Below, one piece after another: positions 7,805-15,061 of a DNA stretch of 24,284 nucleotides. Source of the DNA: a virus. How positions within the stretch are numbered: the stretch's first letter is position 1; each line of letters starts with the position of its first letter. Where the stretch lies: IMG/VR virus record IMGVR_UViG_3300032516_000196, positions 1 to 24,284 of that record; one strand, given 5' to 3'. The position numbers and the translations under genes were made by a program. The notes beneath the pieces are model-generated. The model saw nothing but the letters and a program-made list of their open reading frames with translations. It did no database searches and was not told the DNA's origin.

Positions 7805-8396
7805 AATTCACAATTTCTATTAAATCGTTTACTGGTAGTAGTTTTGTCCATTCCTTTGGAAATTTTCCAACTACGAATGTATGCCATTTTACTCCAGTAT
7901 CAATTTCACCAGTATCAATTTCACATAATGAAATTTGAGTTCCATTACGTTTAATATAACGGATTGGTCCAAGAACAAATGCCGCATTTGGATCATTCGC
8001 AATACTCACAAACAACATGACTTCACTTTTAACAGGGTCCTGATGGTGACCAAATCTTAATCTTAGATTCATTCCAAAATTTGCTGATGAACATTTTAAG
8101 GTTGTTGCATGACATTTTGTAAGTGCTCGGAGACTTTTTGTTTGGACATAATTTGTGACTTGATTTTCATCATCAATCTTTTGATCTTGCTCGTCACATT
8201 CCTCTTCGTCCTCTTCTTCTGAATCCTCTTCTGCCTTTCCATACTCATTGGTTTTTTCATTGTTTTCCTCAGATAAGATAAAATCTTCAACTTCATCACG
8301 TAGTTCAAGAACGTTTACGTCTATGCGCTCGGTAATTGCTTCATAATGAGATAAGATGGCAAATAAATCAAGCGCTTGTTTTTTTGTAAATTTCAT
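7794..8396 (-). CDS. Hypothetical acidic-linker protein, 200 aa
   Basis: A 200-residue protein in three parts: a helical N-terminus (MKFTKKQALDLFAILSHYEA), a very acidic linker at about residues 42-80 (including EEDSEEEDEEECDEQDQ), and a strand-rich C-terminal domain of about 110 residues (LRLRFGHHQDPVKSEVMLFV, VLGPIRYIKRNG, KWHTFVVGKFPKEW). A five-residue tandem duplication EIDTGEIDTG lies near residues 158-167. It is the first gene after the terminator at 8419-8444, so it may open a new unit, though only a weak Shine-Dalgarno (AAGAAAG) precedes it. The family is not recognised. Confidence 0.65.
   Translation of the reverse strand: MKFTKKQALDLFAILSHYEAITERIDVNVLELRDEVEDFILSEENNEKTNEYGKAEEDSEEEDEEECDEQDQKIDDENQVTNYVQTKSLRALTKCHATTLKCSSANFGMNLRLRFGHHQDPVKSEVMLFVSIANDPNAAFVLGPIRYIKRNGTQISLCEIDTGEIDTGVKWHTFVVGKFPKEWTKLLPVNDLIEIVNYEL
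7894..7923 (-). repeat. Tandem 15-bp duplication inside the 200-aa gene
   Basis: Two exact copies of a 15-bp unit (7894-7908 and 7909-7923) stand head to tail and keep the reading frame, encoding EIDTG twice. Perfect identity suggests a recent slippage event. Confidence 0.85.
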
Positions 8397-8418
8397 AATT
8401 ACTTTCTTTTAAATTGAC

Positions 8419-8444
8419 AAAACCGAGCGCTCTGGCCCGGTTTT
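8419..8444 (-). terminator. Probable intrinsic terminator after the 88-aa gene
   Basis: AAAACCG (8419-8425) pairs with CGGTTTT (8438-8444); two further G-C pairs follow an A-C mismatch. The stem is flanked by A and T runs, so it could work in both directions. On the minus strand the stem ends in CGGTTTTG. It falls between the stop of the 88-aa gene (8480) and the next ATG (8396), the place expected of a terminator. Confidence 0.65.
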
Positions 8445-8450
8445 ATCTTA

Positions 8451-8471
8451 TTCACTTTTTGAGCAAGTGAA
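8451..8471 (-). other. Second hairpin next to the terminator
   Basis: TTCACTT (8451-8457) pairs perfectly with AAGTGAA (8465-8471) across a 7-base loop. It lies nine bases after the stop of the 88-aa gene and six bases before the terminator stem. It may protect the 3' end of the message or help termination. It has no U-run of its own in minus orientation. Confidence 0.4.
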
Positions 8472-8479
8472 ACTTTTGT

Positions 8480-8746
8480 TCACGCTTTACGTGACTTGCC
8501 GGTTGCACCATAGTGCTTACGAATAAGCCTATACAGGCTGCGAACCTCATGACCGTTCAATCGAATGTCACCTGCCGCGCCGGGAAAATCGATGAACAAC
8601 TTCGTGTTGTTACTTCGCTTGTCAGTGCTCATTGCCATTAGTACCGCACCTTCATCACGACGCTGGGTCTCTGTTCGGGACTTACCCGTACGATCAATGC
8701 GGTTAACGATGATTGCGTTCTTGTTTGAATCTCTATAGTTTCTCAT
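8480..8746 (-). CDS. Small basic protein in its own transcription unit, 88 aa
   Basis: An 88-residue, Arg/Lys-rich protein starting MRNYRDSNKNAIIVNRIDRT and ending HYGATGKSRKA. The start at 8746 is chosen because AAGGA lies eight bases before it; an open frame continues upstream to 8872 but has no such signal and looks like leader. The C-terminal half (LFIDFPGAAGDIRLNGHEVR, LYRLIRKHY) reads like a compact fold with a final helix. The gene is flanked by a 150-base leader with dyads on one side and by two hairpins on the other, so it is probably transcribed alone or strongly. Base composition is higher in G+C than the next gene (32 of 60 at 8521-8580 against 24 of 60 at 8281-8340). Function unknown; a DNA-binding or abundant virion protein is possible. 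Confidence 0.75.
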   Translation of the reverse strand: MRNYRDSNKNAIIVNRIDRTGKSRTETQRRDEGAVLMAMSTDKRSNNTKLFIDFPGAAGDIRLNGHEVRSLYRLIRKHYGATGKSRKA

Positions 8747-8896
8747 TATCTTTTTCCTTTTATTAGACACGGTCTGTGTCAGATAATAGACTGTACTCTC
8801 GATGTGCCAGAGTGTACAACAGCATGAGATTATTCTTTTGTGGGTGCTTATAAGCCTTAGAACACCATTCAAAAATTATTCTGTGGGCGGCGGGTG
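8747..8896 (-). promoter_or_regulatory. Leader region of the 88-aa gene with inverted repeats
   Basis: This 150-base gene-free stretch is long for this compact region. It holds a dyad GACAC-GGTCT-GTGTC (8766-8780) and an imperfect one in which ACTCT (8795-8799) pairs with AGAGT (8809-8813), with GTAC on both sides. AT-rich TTATAAG and TATTAT strings are possible -10 elements but lack convincing -35 partners, so I do not place a promoter. A regulatory role is inferred from position. A 20-codon frame inside it (MLLYTLAHREYSLL...) has no good ribosome site. Confidence 0.35.
8755..8759 (-). promoter_or_regulatory. Ribosome binding site fixing the 88-aa start
   Basis: AAGGA ends eight bases before ATG 8746. 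No comparable sequence precedes the upstream in-frame ATG at 8872, so this site decides the shorter start. Confidence 0.7.
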
Positions 8897-9616
8897 TCAG
8901 CCAAAACTGCCACCAAAGTTATCTGTATATCTATTAACAAAGTAATTGTATGCAGCATTATCAAGAACATCGTTAATTGTTGACTCATCATATCCCATTC
9001 TTTTTTGAAGAAGATCAATAAGATCTTCATGTCGAGCCATAAGTTCACCGGCCTCTGGTGTTCTATTAATTTCATATGAATAGTTTAAAGGATTCTCTCC
9101 TTTTCCTGGATAAACTGCAGCATCATCTGATTTTTCAGGCGTTTCTGGATGTTCATAATCATCTAGTTTGTAATGCTTCACGTCAACACGTTTTTGATAG
9201 CGAGCCCAAATTTTCTTTGCTAAGTCTGAAACTGAGTTCCTATCTGGAATCAAACCACCCTCCATTCCCATAACAATATCATATAAAAAGGGACCGTAAC
9301 CTTTAACGGCGGCAGTCATCTTTATCTCTGCTGCACCATTTGAAGGATGGCCAGGCTTATTTGTCGTGATCGTTCCTAAGATGAATTTTCCACTATTTAT
9401 TAACTTTGGCGGGATCTTTGGTTCATCGTCAGTTGATTTTGCAGCTTTTTCAAAAACTTTAAGTGCAACGTTTGGATCATACAAGACGTACGTTGACGTT
9501 GTATCATTACGCTTACGTAATAATGCAAGACCTTGAGACTTTACTTGTGAAGGCGAAATTGCTGCTTCAGACAGCATATTCACTAATATCCTAAGGTTAC
9601 AAACGCTTATCTTCAT
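8897..9616 (-). CDS. Phage protein with GNAT-like motif and N-terminal LSEA helix
   Basis: A 239-residue protein. Residues 1-19 (MKISVCNLRILVNMLSEAA) form an amphipathic helix ending in LSEA, like the N-termini of several neighbours. The body has YVLYDPN (43-49), ILGTITTNKPGHPSNGAAEIKM (79-100), then KGYGPFLYDIVMGM (105-118) followed by GGLIPDRNSVSDLAKKIWARY (120-140). KGYGPFLYD resembles the Q/R-x-x-G-x-G/A acetyl-CoA loop and helix of GNAT acetyltransferases, preceded as expected by beta strands, and I recall similar 'GYGP-LYD...GL-PDR...VS' proteins from other phages without a proven role. AGGT precedes the start. Acetyltransferase activity is inferred; the end (NYFVNRYTDNFGGSFG) is strand or coil. 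Because of its N-terminus it could be packaged into the head. Confidence 0.7.
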   Translation of the reverse strand: MKISVCNLRILVNMLSEAAISPSQVKSQGLALLRKRNDTTSTYVLYDPNVALKVFEKAAKSTDDEPKIPPKLINSGKFILGTITTNKPGHPSNGAAEIKMTAAVKGYGPFLYDIVMGMEGGLIPDRNSVSDLAKKIWARYQKRVDVKHYKLDDYEHPETPEKSDDAAVYPGKGENPLNYSYEINRTPEAGELMARHEDLIDLLQKRMGYDESTINDVLDNAAYNYFVNRYTDNFGGSFG

Positions 9617-9617
9617 A

Positions 9618-10007
9618 TCAACCTGGTTCCCAAATTCCTATGCTTGCATCTAGGAAAAATATTTTTCCCGTTCGTCTATCTGTCGCAAGAATAGATTCAC
9701 CATATTCACCATGATCGTATGATTCAAAATCAAACAATCTATCGATTGCGCTTAAGTCTCCTGCCTCATCATCATAACCTGCTGATCCAACAAGTTCATC
9801 AACTATTCCATCACCAAATCGTTCATCGATATCAGCTGCACTAATGCGTTCACCATCTTCTGATCCATCATCTTTAGGATACTCTTTCACCCAATCTTCA
9901 TCGTATGATGAGCCTGTGTCCATTGATGGGAACTCACGATCTTCACTTGCTTCTTTGATCACAGACTTAATAACAGAACGGAGTTCTTGCTGTGATATCT
10001 TCTTCAT
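9618..10007 (-). CDS. Acidic protein with N-terminal core-like helix, 129 aa
   Basis: A 129-residue acidic protein beginning MKKISQQELRSVIKSVIKEA, followed by an Asp/Glu/Ser/Gly-rich middle and a short folded end (ATDRRTGKIFFLDASIGIWEPG). I chose ATG 10007 over an in-frame ATG at 10055 because the shorter form begins with the helix shared by neighbouring proteins, and the longer one would overlap the 58-aa gene. Its ATG is 11 bases after that gene's stop and lacks a Shine-Dalgarno, so coupling is likely. One base separates it from the next ATG. Function unknown; an internal head or core protein is inferred. Confidence 0.7.
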   Translation of the reverse strand: MKKISQQELRSVIKSVIKEASEDREFPSMDTGSSYDEDWVKEYPKDDGSEDGERISAADIDERFGDGIVDELVGSAGYDDEAGDLSAIDRLFDFESYDHGEYGESILATDRRTGKIFFLDASIGIWEPG

Positions 10008-10018
10008 GTACTTAAGTA

Positions 10019-10195
10019 TTAGATACGTTTGAAAACAAAAGAACCACAACCCCATATTTTTGAGACGCTGGCTTCAAGTGCTATTTGTTTTTCACTCTTG
10101 GAGTCATGAGCACGGTATTTGAATCTATCGTAACGCAGCACGTTGTCAGTATACCAATAATCAATATCTTGGTAATGTAAACTATTTACAGTCAT
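10019..10195 (-). CDS. Small protein, 58 aa, directly after the capsid terminator
   Basis: A 58-codon frame starts at ATG 10195 (MTVNSLHYQDIDYWYTDNVL) and ends at TAA 10021-10019. AAGG lies six bases before the ATG. The protein is rich in aromatic and basic residues (RYDRFKYRAH, WGCGSFVFKRI) and does not look like random sequence. It fills an otherwise empty 260-base space between the capsid terminator and the acidic 129-aa gene. The family is not recognised, and its shortness makes the call moderate. Confidence 0.6.
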   Translation of the reverse strand: MTVNSLHYQDIDYWYTDNVLRYDRFKYRAHDSKSEKQIALEASVSKIWGCGSFVFKRI

Positions 10196-10217
10196 CACAG
10201 CCTTGCAAAACGACGAA

Positions 10218-10237
10218 GGGCTCCGTTTCCGGAGCCC
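10218..10237 (-). terminator. Intrinsic terminator after the major capsid gene
   Basis: A perfect 8-bp stem (10218-10225 with 10230-10237) closes a GAAA tetraloop when read on the minus strand, with six G-C pairs in the arm GGGCTCCG. It is followed by TTCGTCGTTTTG, a broken T-tract. It lies 30 bases past the capsid stop, where strong termination or 3'-end protection of an abundant message is expected. Confidence 0.75.
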
Positions 10238-10266
10238 CTCAAATCTTTCTAACTAGTTGAAACTAA

Positions 10267-12174
10267 TCAGATTATGTTCATGTCGAGGACGGTGACGGTT
10301 CCGTAAAAATCAGATCGAACCATCTTTTTACCATATCTCGTCATTACACCCTTACGTGGCGTGAAATCTTCAGGTGCAAAGATCGTTGGTGTCACAATGA
10401 GTGGCACATACGGTGAGTACACATACCCGGTCTCAAGGTAGCTACCACCCTTGTAACCAATTAATACTCGGTTACGAGAGAAGTATGGATCCTTGTAAAC
10501 CGTGAAACGGTTAGAAACTGTACCGATTGCTTCCGCACCAATTGTGAACGGAGAACCAACCTGACCCTCGCCGTCAATTGAGTACTTCGGCTTGTATAGC
10601 ACGGAGCTCTCAAGAATCGTGCAGACGTCTGGTCCGGTAACAATGAAGTTAGCCGAGCCGCGGAGCGTCTTACGGTGAATCTGGTTTGCACAGTCGATCA
10701 TCGTTTCAACCAAGGTCTCGTACCATTCACGAACAGTTCCCGTGAATTGCGGTCCGATGCTAAGGCTTGAAGCAAGTTGCTGAGGAACACCCGTCAACTT
10801 GTTCACGAACTTACCTGGAGAACGGCTCCAGTAAAGGTTCGAGCCGTTTGCCTCGGTAACGAGGTCATTCAAGATCTCACGGTCAATTTCAAGAGCAATC
10901 TGTTCAGACAGAATACTCGTGAGTTCAACCTCGGCGTCCATTGAGTGGTACGCATTAAGATCCTGTGCCAACTCAGGTGACCAACGAGCACGGAGCTTGC
11001 GGGTTGTTGCTACGATAGCAAGAGACTCAATCTTGATGTCAATCTCTGGAATAGCTGGAGAAGCTGAAGAACCAAAGTCAGATTCGAATGAAGGAATCGT
11101 TAATACTGATCCAATTCCACCTGCTGTACCGTCAGTTGACTGTAGAACATCACCAATGGCCATGCTAAGCTTCTGCGTTGCAGAGTTCATCGATGATGCT
11201 ACTCCACCATTTGTAAGCCTGATAACCAATTGAATGTGTGAACCATTGAGAGGTGAAGGAGTAAACACTGAACCGTTCCAATCTCCACGCTTGTTCAAAC
11301 GACGAAGATTAAACAATCCCTTTCCTGATTGATATGCTTCACCCCATGAAGTTGCTCCACCATTTGACTGAAATCCAAAGAGAGCAATCTGCTCAACAGA
11401 GAGGAAGTCACCCTTTGGAATAACTGACACGATGCCAGAAACTGCAAAGTGAACGAACGTTACGTCAAGTAAGTTCAATCCAAGATCAACTTCAACCTGT
11501 GGATCGAATTGCAACATTCTTGCATTCGTACCTGAGAAATCAGTTGCTACTGTTAATGCAGAACCAGTTACGAATGCTTCGGCAGTACCCGTCCATGCAC
11601 CAATGTCAGCGTTTGATCCTGAGAGACCGAGCGTTCCAGAATGGACCTTGGTATAACCAACGTTAACTAGATCGTACATACCACCAGATGCGAGAGATCC
11701 TGATTGGATACCACGACCCGTTGGGTTGTTATAGATTGACTGACCACGCTGATACGTTTCAAACGTTGAAGTGTTGCTTAAGCCTGCGCCTGCTTCACCA
11801 CCCACGTTGGATCCATACGTGTAATCAAGATAAAAGATTAGGCCTGAAGGTAAGGACATTGGTTGAATCGAGACAAGCTCGTTCGCAACAAGTCCACCGA
11901 ATACCCTACGAACAATCGGGAATGCAATGTTCGAGAAACCTTGAACCTGGCCAGATGATCCCATTGCACCACCACCGGTTGATAGAGAGTTTGATTCTCT
12001 AAGGACCTGAGCTGCCTGGTTTTCCAAGAGCTGGGCCATCATTTCACGCTTGTTACCATCAAGTTGACGGAGCAAACCAGTGCGGCTCCACTTTTCGATT
12101 AGTCTTGCGCGTTCAGCTCCGACATGTCTTTCTTTGATGCCTGCTGAGAGTTGATCTATTGTAAAAAATTTCAT
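10267..12174 (-). CDS. Major capsid protein, T4 gp23 type
   Basis: This 635-residue protein forms the head shell. The N-terminus (MKFFTIDQLSAGI) is a helical prohead-targeting region; LLENQAAQVLRE (49-60) precedes the likely protease cut after E60, close to the place of the T4 gp23 cut (residue 65). FPIVRRVFGGLVANELVSIQ (about 85-104) and MSLPSGLIFYLDY are strongly gp23-like, as is the C-terminus (YKGGSYLETGYVYSPYVPL, KKMVRSDFYGTVTVLD). At 635 aa it is longer than T4 gp23 (521); extra Gly/Ser/Thr-rich sequence at about 125-370 probably makes an insertion domain on the capsid surface. An AAAGGA site lies eight bases before ATG 12174, and a terminator follows. Confidence 0.95.
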   Translation of the reverse strand: MKFFTIDQLSAGIKERHVGAERARLIEKWSRTGLLRQLDGNKREMMAQLLENQAAQVLRESNSLSTGGGAMGSSGQVQGFSNIAFPIVRRVFGGLVANELVSIQPMSLPSGLIFYLDYTYGSNVGGEAGAGLSNTSTFETYQRGQSIYNNPTGRGIQSGSLASGGMYDLVNVGYTKVHSGTLGLSGSNADIGAWTGTAEAFVTGSALTVATDFSGTNARMLQFDPQVEVDLGLNLLDVTFVHFAVSGIVSVIPKGDFLSVEQIALFGFQSNGGATSWGEAYQSGKGLFNLRRLNKRGDWNGSVFTPSPLNGSHIQLVIRLTNGGVASSMNSATQKLSMAIGDVLQSTDGTAGGIGSVLTIPSFESDFGSSASPAIPEIDIKIESLAIVATTRKLRARWSPELAQDLNAYHSMDAEVELTSILSEQIALEIDREILNDLVTEANGSNLYWSRSPGKFVNKLTGVPQQLASSLSIGPQFTGTVREWYETLVETMIDCANQIHRKTLRGSANFIVTGPDVCTILESSVLYKPKYSIDGEGQVGSPFTIGAEAIGTVSNRFTVYKDPYFSRNRVLIGYKGGSYLETGYVYSPYVPLIVTPTIFAPEDFTPRKGVMTRYGKKMVRSDFYGTVTVLDMNII

Positions 12175-12210
12175 ATTTATTTCCTTTGGTCTTTTTGAAT
12201 CAGAACCTAA

Positions 12211-14139
12211 TCACTGCTTATTGATACCTGCGAGTCTTGCCCAGCGATCCGCTTCGTAACCCTCATTGATTGCTTGCGTAGAGGCTGGACGAGTTGTCCT
12301 TGATGAAGATCCAAGAACCTTGCGATCCCTGTTCTCATTTACAGACTTTGACGTGCCGCCGAGAGCCTTATTAAGACTTTCGTAGACTAGCTTTGCTTCC
12401 CTTACGGTTGTTGCTGAATCAAGTTGCTCGATCACTTGTGCCTTAGCACGAGAGGTGAGTGACTCATTCTGCAAAAGCTTGTTGGTAAACATTAGCTTCG
12501 CGTTGATCAGATTCGTTTCTGCCAACTTATTGCGGAGTGCATTTTCGGTCGCCGCTGACCTTGAAGATCCACCATTCTGGTTAGATCGATTTGACTTCTT
12601 GGCTGATTCAGCCACTAGTCTATTAAGTTTGTTTGCACGAGCAAGCGATTCATTGAAACGCTTTGAAACCTGTGCATATTCTTTCTTAAGAGCTTCAATT
12701 TTTAGTTTGCTATTTGATTTTGATGCCTCTAATTTGATTGACTTGGCACGTGACTTGGCACGTTCCTGAAGTTTCTTCTCAAAAGACAATCTGCGTGATA
12801 CTGATTCAGCATAAGGCATGTTCTGCTTTGAGGTCTCATGACCATTAGAAACATCGGTTCCGAAGTCTTGACCCGAGCGTCGATTACCAACTTCGTCCAT
12901 ATCAGCTTCGTCCATCTCTTCAGCATCAGACTCATCCATCTGATCAGCTTCATCCATATCTTCATCGTCAGCCTCACCTAGTGGGCGAGCCGCTTTAGCT
13001 GGTGACAAATGCGGCATGTCTACGTCGAATGGGCTACCTTCATCGCTACCACCACCAAAATCATCTAGTTCTTTGCCACTAGGTGCATGACCTGCAGTAG
13101 AAGGTACAGCTTCTTCACGAAGCTTCTTAATCCGGAAAATCTCCCGGCGTAGCATGTTTTCATCGATTTCGACGATTGTGTCGTCGCTTAGCCTGAGATT
13201 CTCACCCATATCTTCTTCTCCTTGTTCTGAACCGCCCATATCTAAATCGCCTAAGTCCATATCACTACCAAACTCATCGTCAGTATCTTCATCTGATTCT
13301 TCAGAATCAACATCATCTGAGCTGTCAACGTCAAGATCATCTTCTTCACCGGTGATGAGATCAACACCAACTGAATCTAGATCAACGTCGTCAGGAAGTC
13401 CTGTCAACTTTAGAGTAACATCTGCTTCGTTCATTGTTTTTTTATTGTGCTTTTTGGACATTGTTAACCCCTGGAGTTTATTAAGTTCCTTGAAGTAGGA
13501 TTCTAGTTTGGTTTCGTATAAGTTTTTCTTAGCAGAATCAACAATTGACCCTTGCAAGTAGTCATACATATCTTCAACACGTGAAATCATCTGAGCGATT
13601 TTCACTTGATAGCCATTTGATTCTTGAATCAAGGCACCAGCGCCTTTGAATTTATTGATCATTTCACCTAAACGATAAACTCTTAATTCAAATTCTTTTG
13701 CTGCACCATTTTTTGTTGCATTCAAAACAGGTGATAATGCTGCGAGAGATTCAAGATTAATCTCATATTCGTCATTATTAAAAGCACCCATCATAGGAGC
13801 ATCAATTGAAACGCCTGCAGGATCAGCACACATTGCATCAATATCAAGTGTTACCTTACCTTCAGCATCAGGAGGTGCAATCGCAGAATCACCAATTTCT
13901 TCAGATCGTGTAGCCGGTGAAACAAGATCAGTTATCAAGTCATCATTATCGGGCGCGACTGAACCAGGTTCTGCAAATTCGTCATCATCTACGTTGTGTT
14001 CACGAAGTAATTCATTTTCAATTAAGTCACGAATTCTTGGTACAACCACATCTAAAACTGCACGTTGTGCATTTGCTTCTGCCACTTCCTTAATCTTTTT
14101 GACGTCGGCTAGTGCTTCTTCGTAAAGTTGCTTACTCAT
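12211..14139 (-). CDS. Large acidic/coiled-coil protein, candidate prohead scaffold
   Basis: A 642-residue protein directly before the capsid gene, the place of the gp22 scaffold in T4. The N-terminus (MSKQLYEEALADVKKIKEVA) and residues 130-215 are helical, about 230-310 and 370-410 are Asp/Glu-rich low complexity (DEEDMDEADQMDESDAEEMD style), and 440-560 form a long Lys/Glu/Ala coiled coil. Several LxE or IxE sites (RPLGEADDE, AINEGYEAD) fit gp21-type processing. It is more than twice the T4 gp22 length (269), so it may merge scaffold with other core functions. ATG 14139 is preferred to the upstream TTG at 14154 because AGGA lies six bases before it. Scaffold role is inferred from position and composition, not from a recognised domain. 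Confidence 0.75.
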   Translation of the reverse strand: MSKQLYEEALADVKKIKEVAEANAQRAVLDVVVPRIRDLIENELLREHNVDDDEFAEPGSVAPDNDDLITDLVSPATRSEEIGDSAIAPPDAEGKVTLDIDAMCADPAGVSIDAPMMGAFNNDEYEINLESLAALSPVLNATKNGAAKEFELRVYRLGEMINKFKGAGALIQESNGYQVKIAQMISRVEDMYDYLQGSIVDSAKKNLYETKLESYFKELNKLQGLTMSKKHNKKTMNEADVTLKLTGLPDDVDLDSVGVDLITGEEDDLDVDSSDDVDSEESDEDTDDEFGSDMDLGDLDMGGSEQGEEDMGENLRLSDDTIVEIDENMLRREIFRIKKLREEAVPSTAGHAPSGKELDDFGGGSDEGSPFDVDMPHLSPAKAARPLGEADDEDMDEADQMDESDAEEMDEADMDEVGNRRSGQDFGTDVSNGHETSKQNMPYAESVSRRLSFEKKLQERAKSRAKSIKLEASKSNSKLKIEALKKEYAQVSKRFNESLARANKLNRLVAESAKKSNRSNQNGGSSRSAATENALRNKLAETNLINAKLMFTNKLLQNESLTSRAKAQVIEQLDSATTVREAKLVYESLNKALGGTSKSVNENRDRKVLGSSSRTTRPASTQAINEGYEADRWARLAGINKQ

Positions 14140-14145
14140 GCTAAT

Positions 14146-14149
14146 TCCT
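14146..14149 (-). promoter_or_regulatory. Ribosome binding site fixing the scaffold-like start
   Basis: AGGA lies six bases before ATG 14139. It falls inside the frame if the TTG at 14154 were used, so it supports the shorter protein. Confidence 0.7.
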
Positions 14150-14179
14150 AACAATCTTCAGGTTTAATTATCACCATGA

Positions 14180-14719
14180 TCACACATTACCGCCAGAATC
14201 GCCACTTGGAGCTTTTACACCTAAAATATTCGCAGCAATAATCTTTGCAACTGTTGCGATTGGTGATTTAGTTCCTGTATTCGGAGCGCCTGGAACATAG
14301 TTTGGTTTCAAATCAGCTATTTGAATTTGTGGATCTTTATCTTTATCGGTTCCTTCAGTTTTTCCTGGACCTGGTGAAGAAATGTCAGGTGCATATGGAT
14401 TTGCAGCATCTCCAGCAGAATCCCACTTGACAGTTGAAATATCAGGAGCTCCTTGAAACTGCATGTCAACGCCAGTGGGAAAAAATCCCATATCACCAAT
14501 TTGATGAGCTGGTTGCATTGCAGCTTTTGAAATTGCAATAATATCTTTTCTCATTCCATCTTCATCAGCGGGATCATGTAAGACTTGAGGAGGTGCAGTA
14601 TCTAAACCTTCACCTGACTTTACATGCGATCCAAATAACTTCTTCAAAAAGTTTGCTTTTGGAAGCTGATCAGCTTTGCTCAATCCTGAGTAAGATGTAT
14701 ATTTTCCTTCGCCTGGCAT
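14180..14719 (-). CDS. Head-region hypothetical protein, 179 aa
   Basis: A 179-residue, Pro/Gly/Asp-rich protein starting MPGEGKYTSYSGLSKADQLP. There is one helical stretch near residues 20-35 (PKANFLKKLFGSHVKSG), a long low-complexity middle (YAPDISSPGPGKTEGTDKDK) and a C-terminal hydrophobic helix (IATVAKIIAANILGV) that is too polar around it to be a clear membrane span. AAGGT precedes the start. It lies between core-like genes and the scaffold-like gene. Likely a minor virion or core protein by context; the family is not recognised. Confidence 0.65.
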   Translation of the reverse strand: MPGEGKYTSYSGLSKADQLPKANFLKKLFGSHVKSGEGLDTAPPQVLHDPADEDGMRKDIIAISKAAMQPAHQIGDMGFFPTGVDMQFQGAPDISTVKWDSAGDAANPYAPDISSPGPGKTEGTDKDKDPQIQIADLKPNYVPGAPNTGTKSPIATVAKIIAANILGVKAPSGDSGGNV

Positions 14720-14747
14720 TTTCGTTACCTTTCACCAATCACAAAAA

Positions 14748-15008
14748 TCAAACAACGTTAACAATTTTCTTAAGATAACGCTGCTTTGTTTCTCTGATCG
14801 TCTTAAGACGCTTAATCAAACGACCTTCTTCAACTTTAAGTGCCTTGACATAATCGATGTGCTTCTCTAATGCATCAGCATACTCATCAGCATTTGTTTC
14901 TTCAGTATCATCTGCTCGATCTTCAACATCTTCCATGTCGCCGAACTTAGCAACTTCTTCATCAATAATACGTTTGAGTAATTTTGGGGTGAGCTTAACT
15001 TGTGACAT
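14748..15008 (-). CDS. Small helical core-like protein, 86 aa
   Basis: An 86-residue protein: N-terminal helix LTPKLLKRIIDEEVAKFGD, an acidic run (MEDVEDRADDTEETNADEYA), and a C-terminal coiled coil (LKVEEGRLIKRLKTIRETKQRYLKK). Acidic-then-basic helical proteins of this size resemble prohead core proteins such as T4 gp67/gp68 in general character, and the gene is in the corresponding place between protease and capsid. No sequence match is claimed. AAAGG precedes ATG 15008. Confidence 0.65.
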   Translation of the reverse strand: MSQVKLTPKLLKRIIDEEVAKFGDMEDVEDRADDTEETNADEYADALEKHIDYVKALKVEEGRLIKRLKTIRETKQRYLKKIVNVV

Positions 15009-15061
15009 TTTTGCACCTTTCGTGTTTATGTGCTAAACCTAAATATGTTGCGGCGACAAAC

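Noticed and set aside
8763-8825. 20-codon frame as a possible leader peptide
   Set aside because: Weak ribosome site and no attenuator-type alternative stems that I could make convincing.
8747-8872. Upstream extension of the 88-aa gene to an ATG at 8872
   Set aside because: No ribosome site at 8872, an AAGGA at the internal ATG, and Cys-rich odd residues in the extension suggest leader, not protein.
10008-10055. Longer start of the 129-aa acidic protein (MGLWFFCFQ...), giving a hydrophobic N-terminus
   Set aside because: No ribosome site, overlap with the 58-aa gene, and the shorter start matches the helix of its relatives.
14140-14154. TTG start of the scaffold-like gene
   Set aside because: AGGA is correctly spaced for ATG 14139 and would fall inside the coding part of the longer form.
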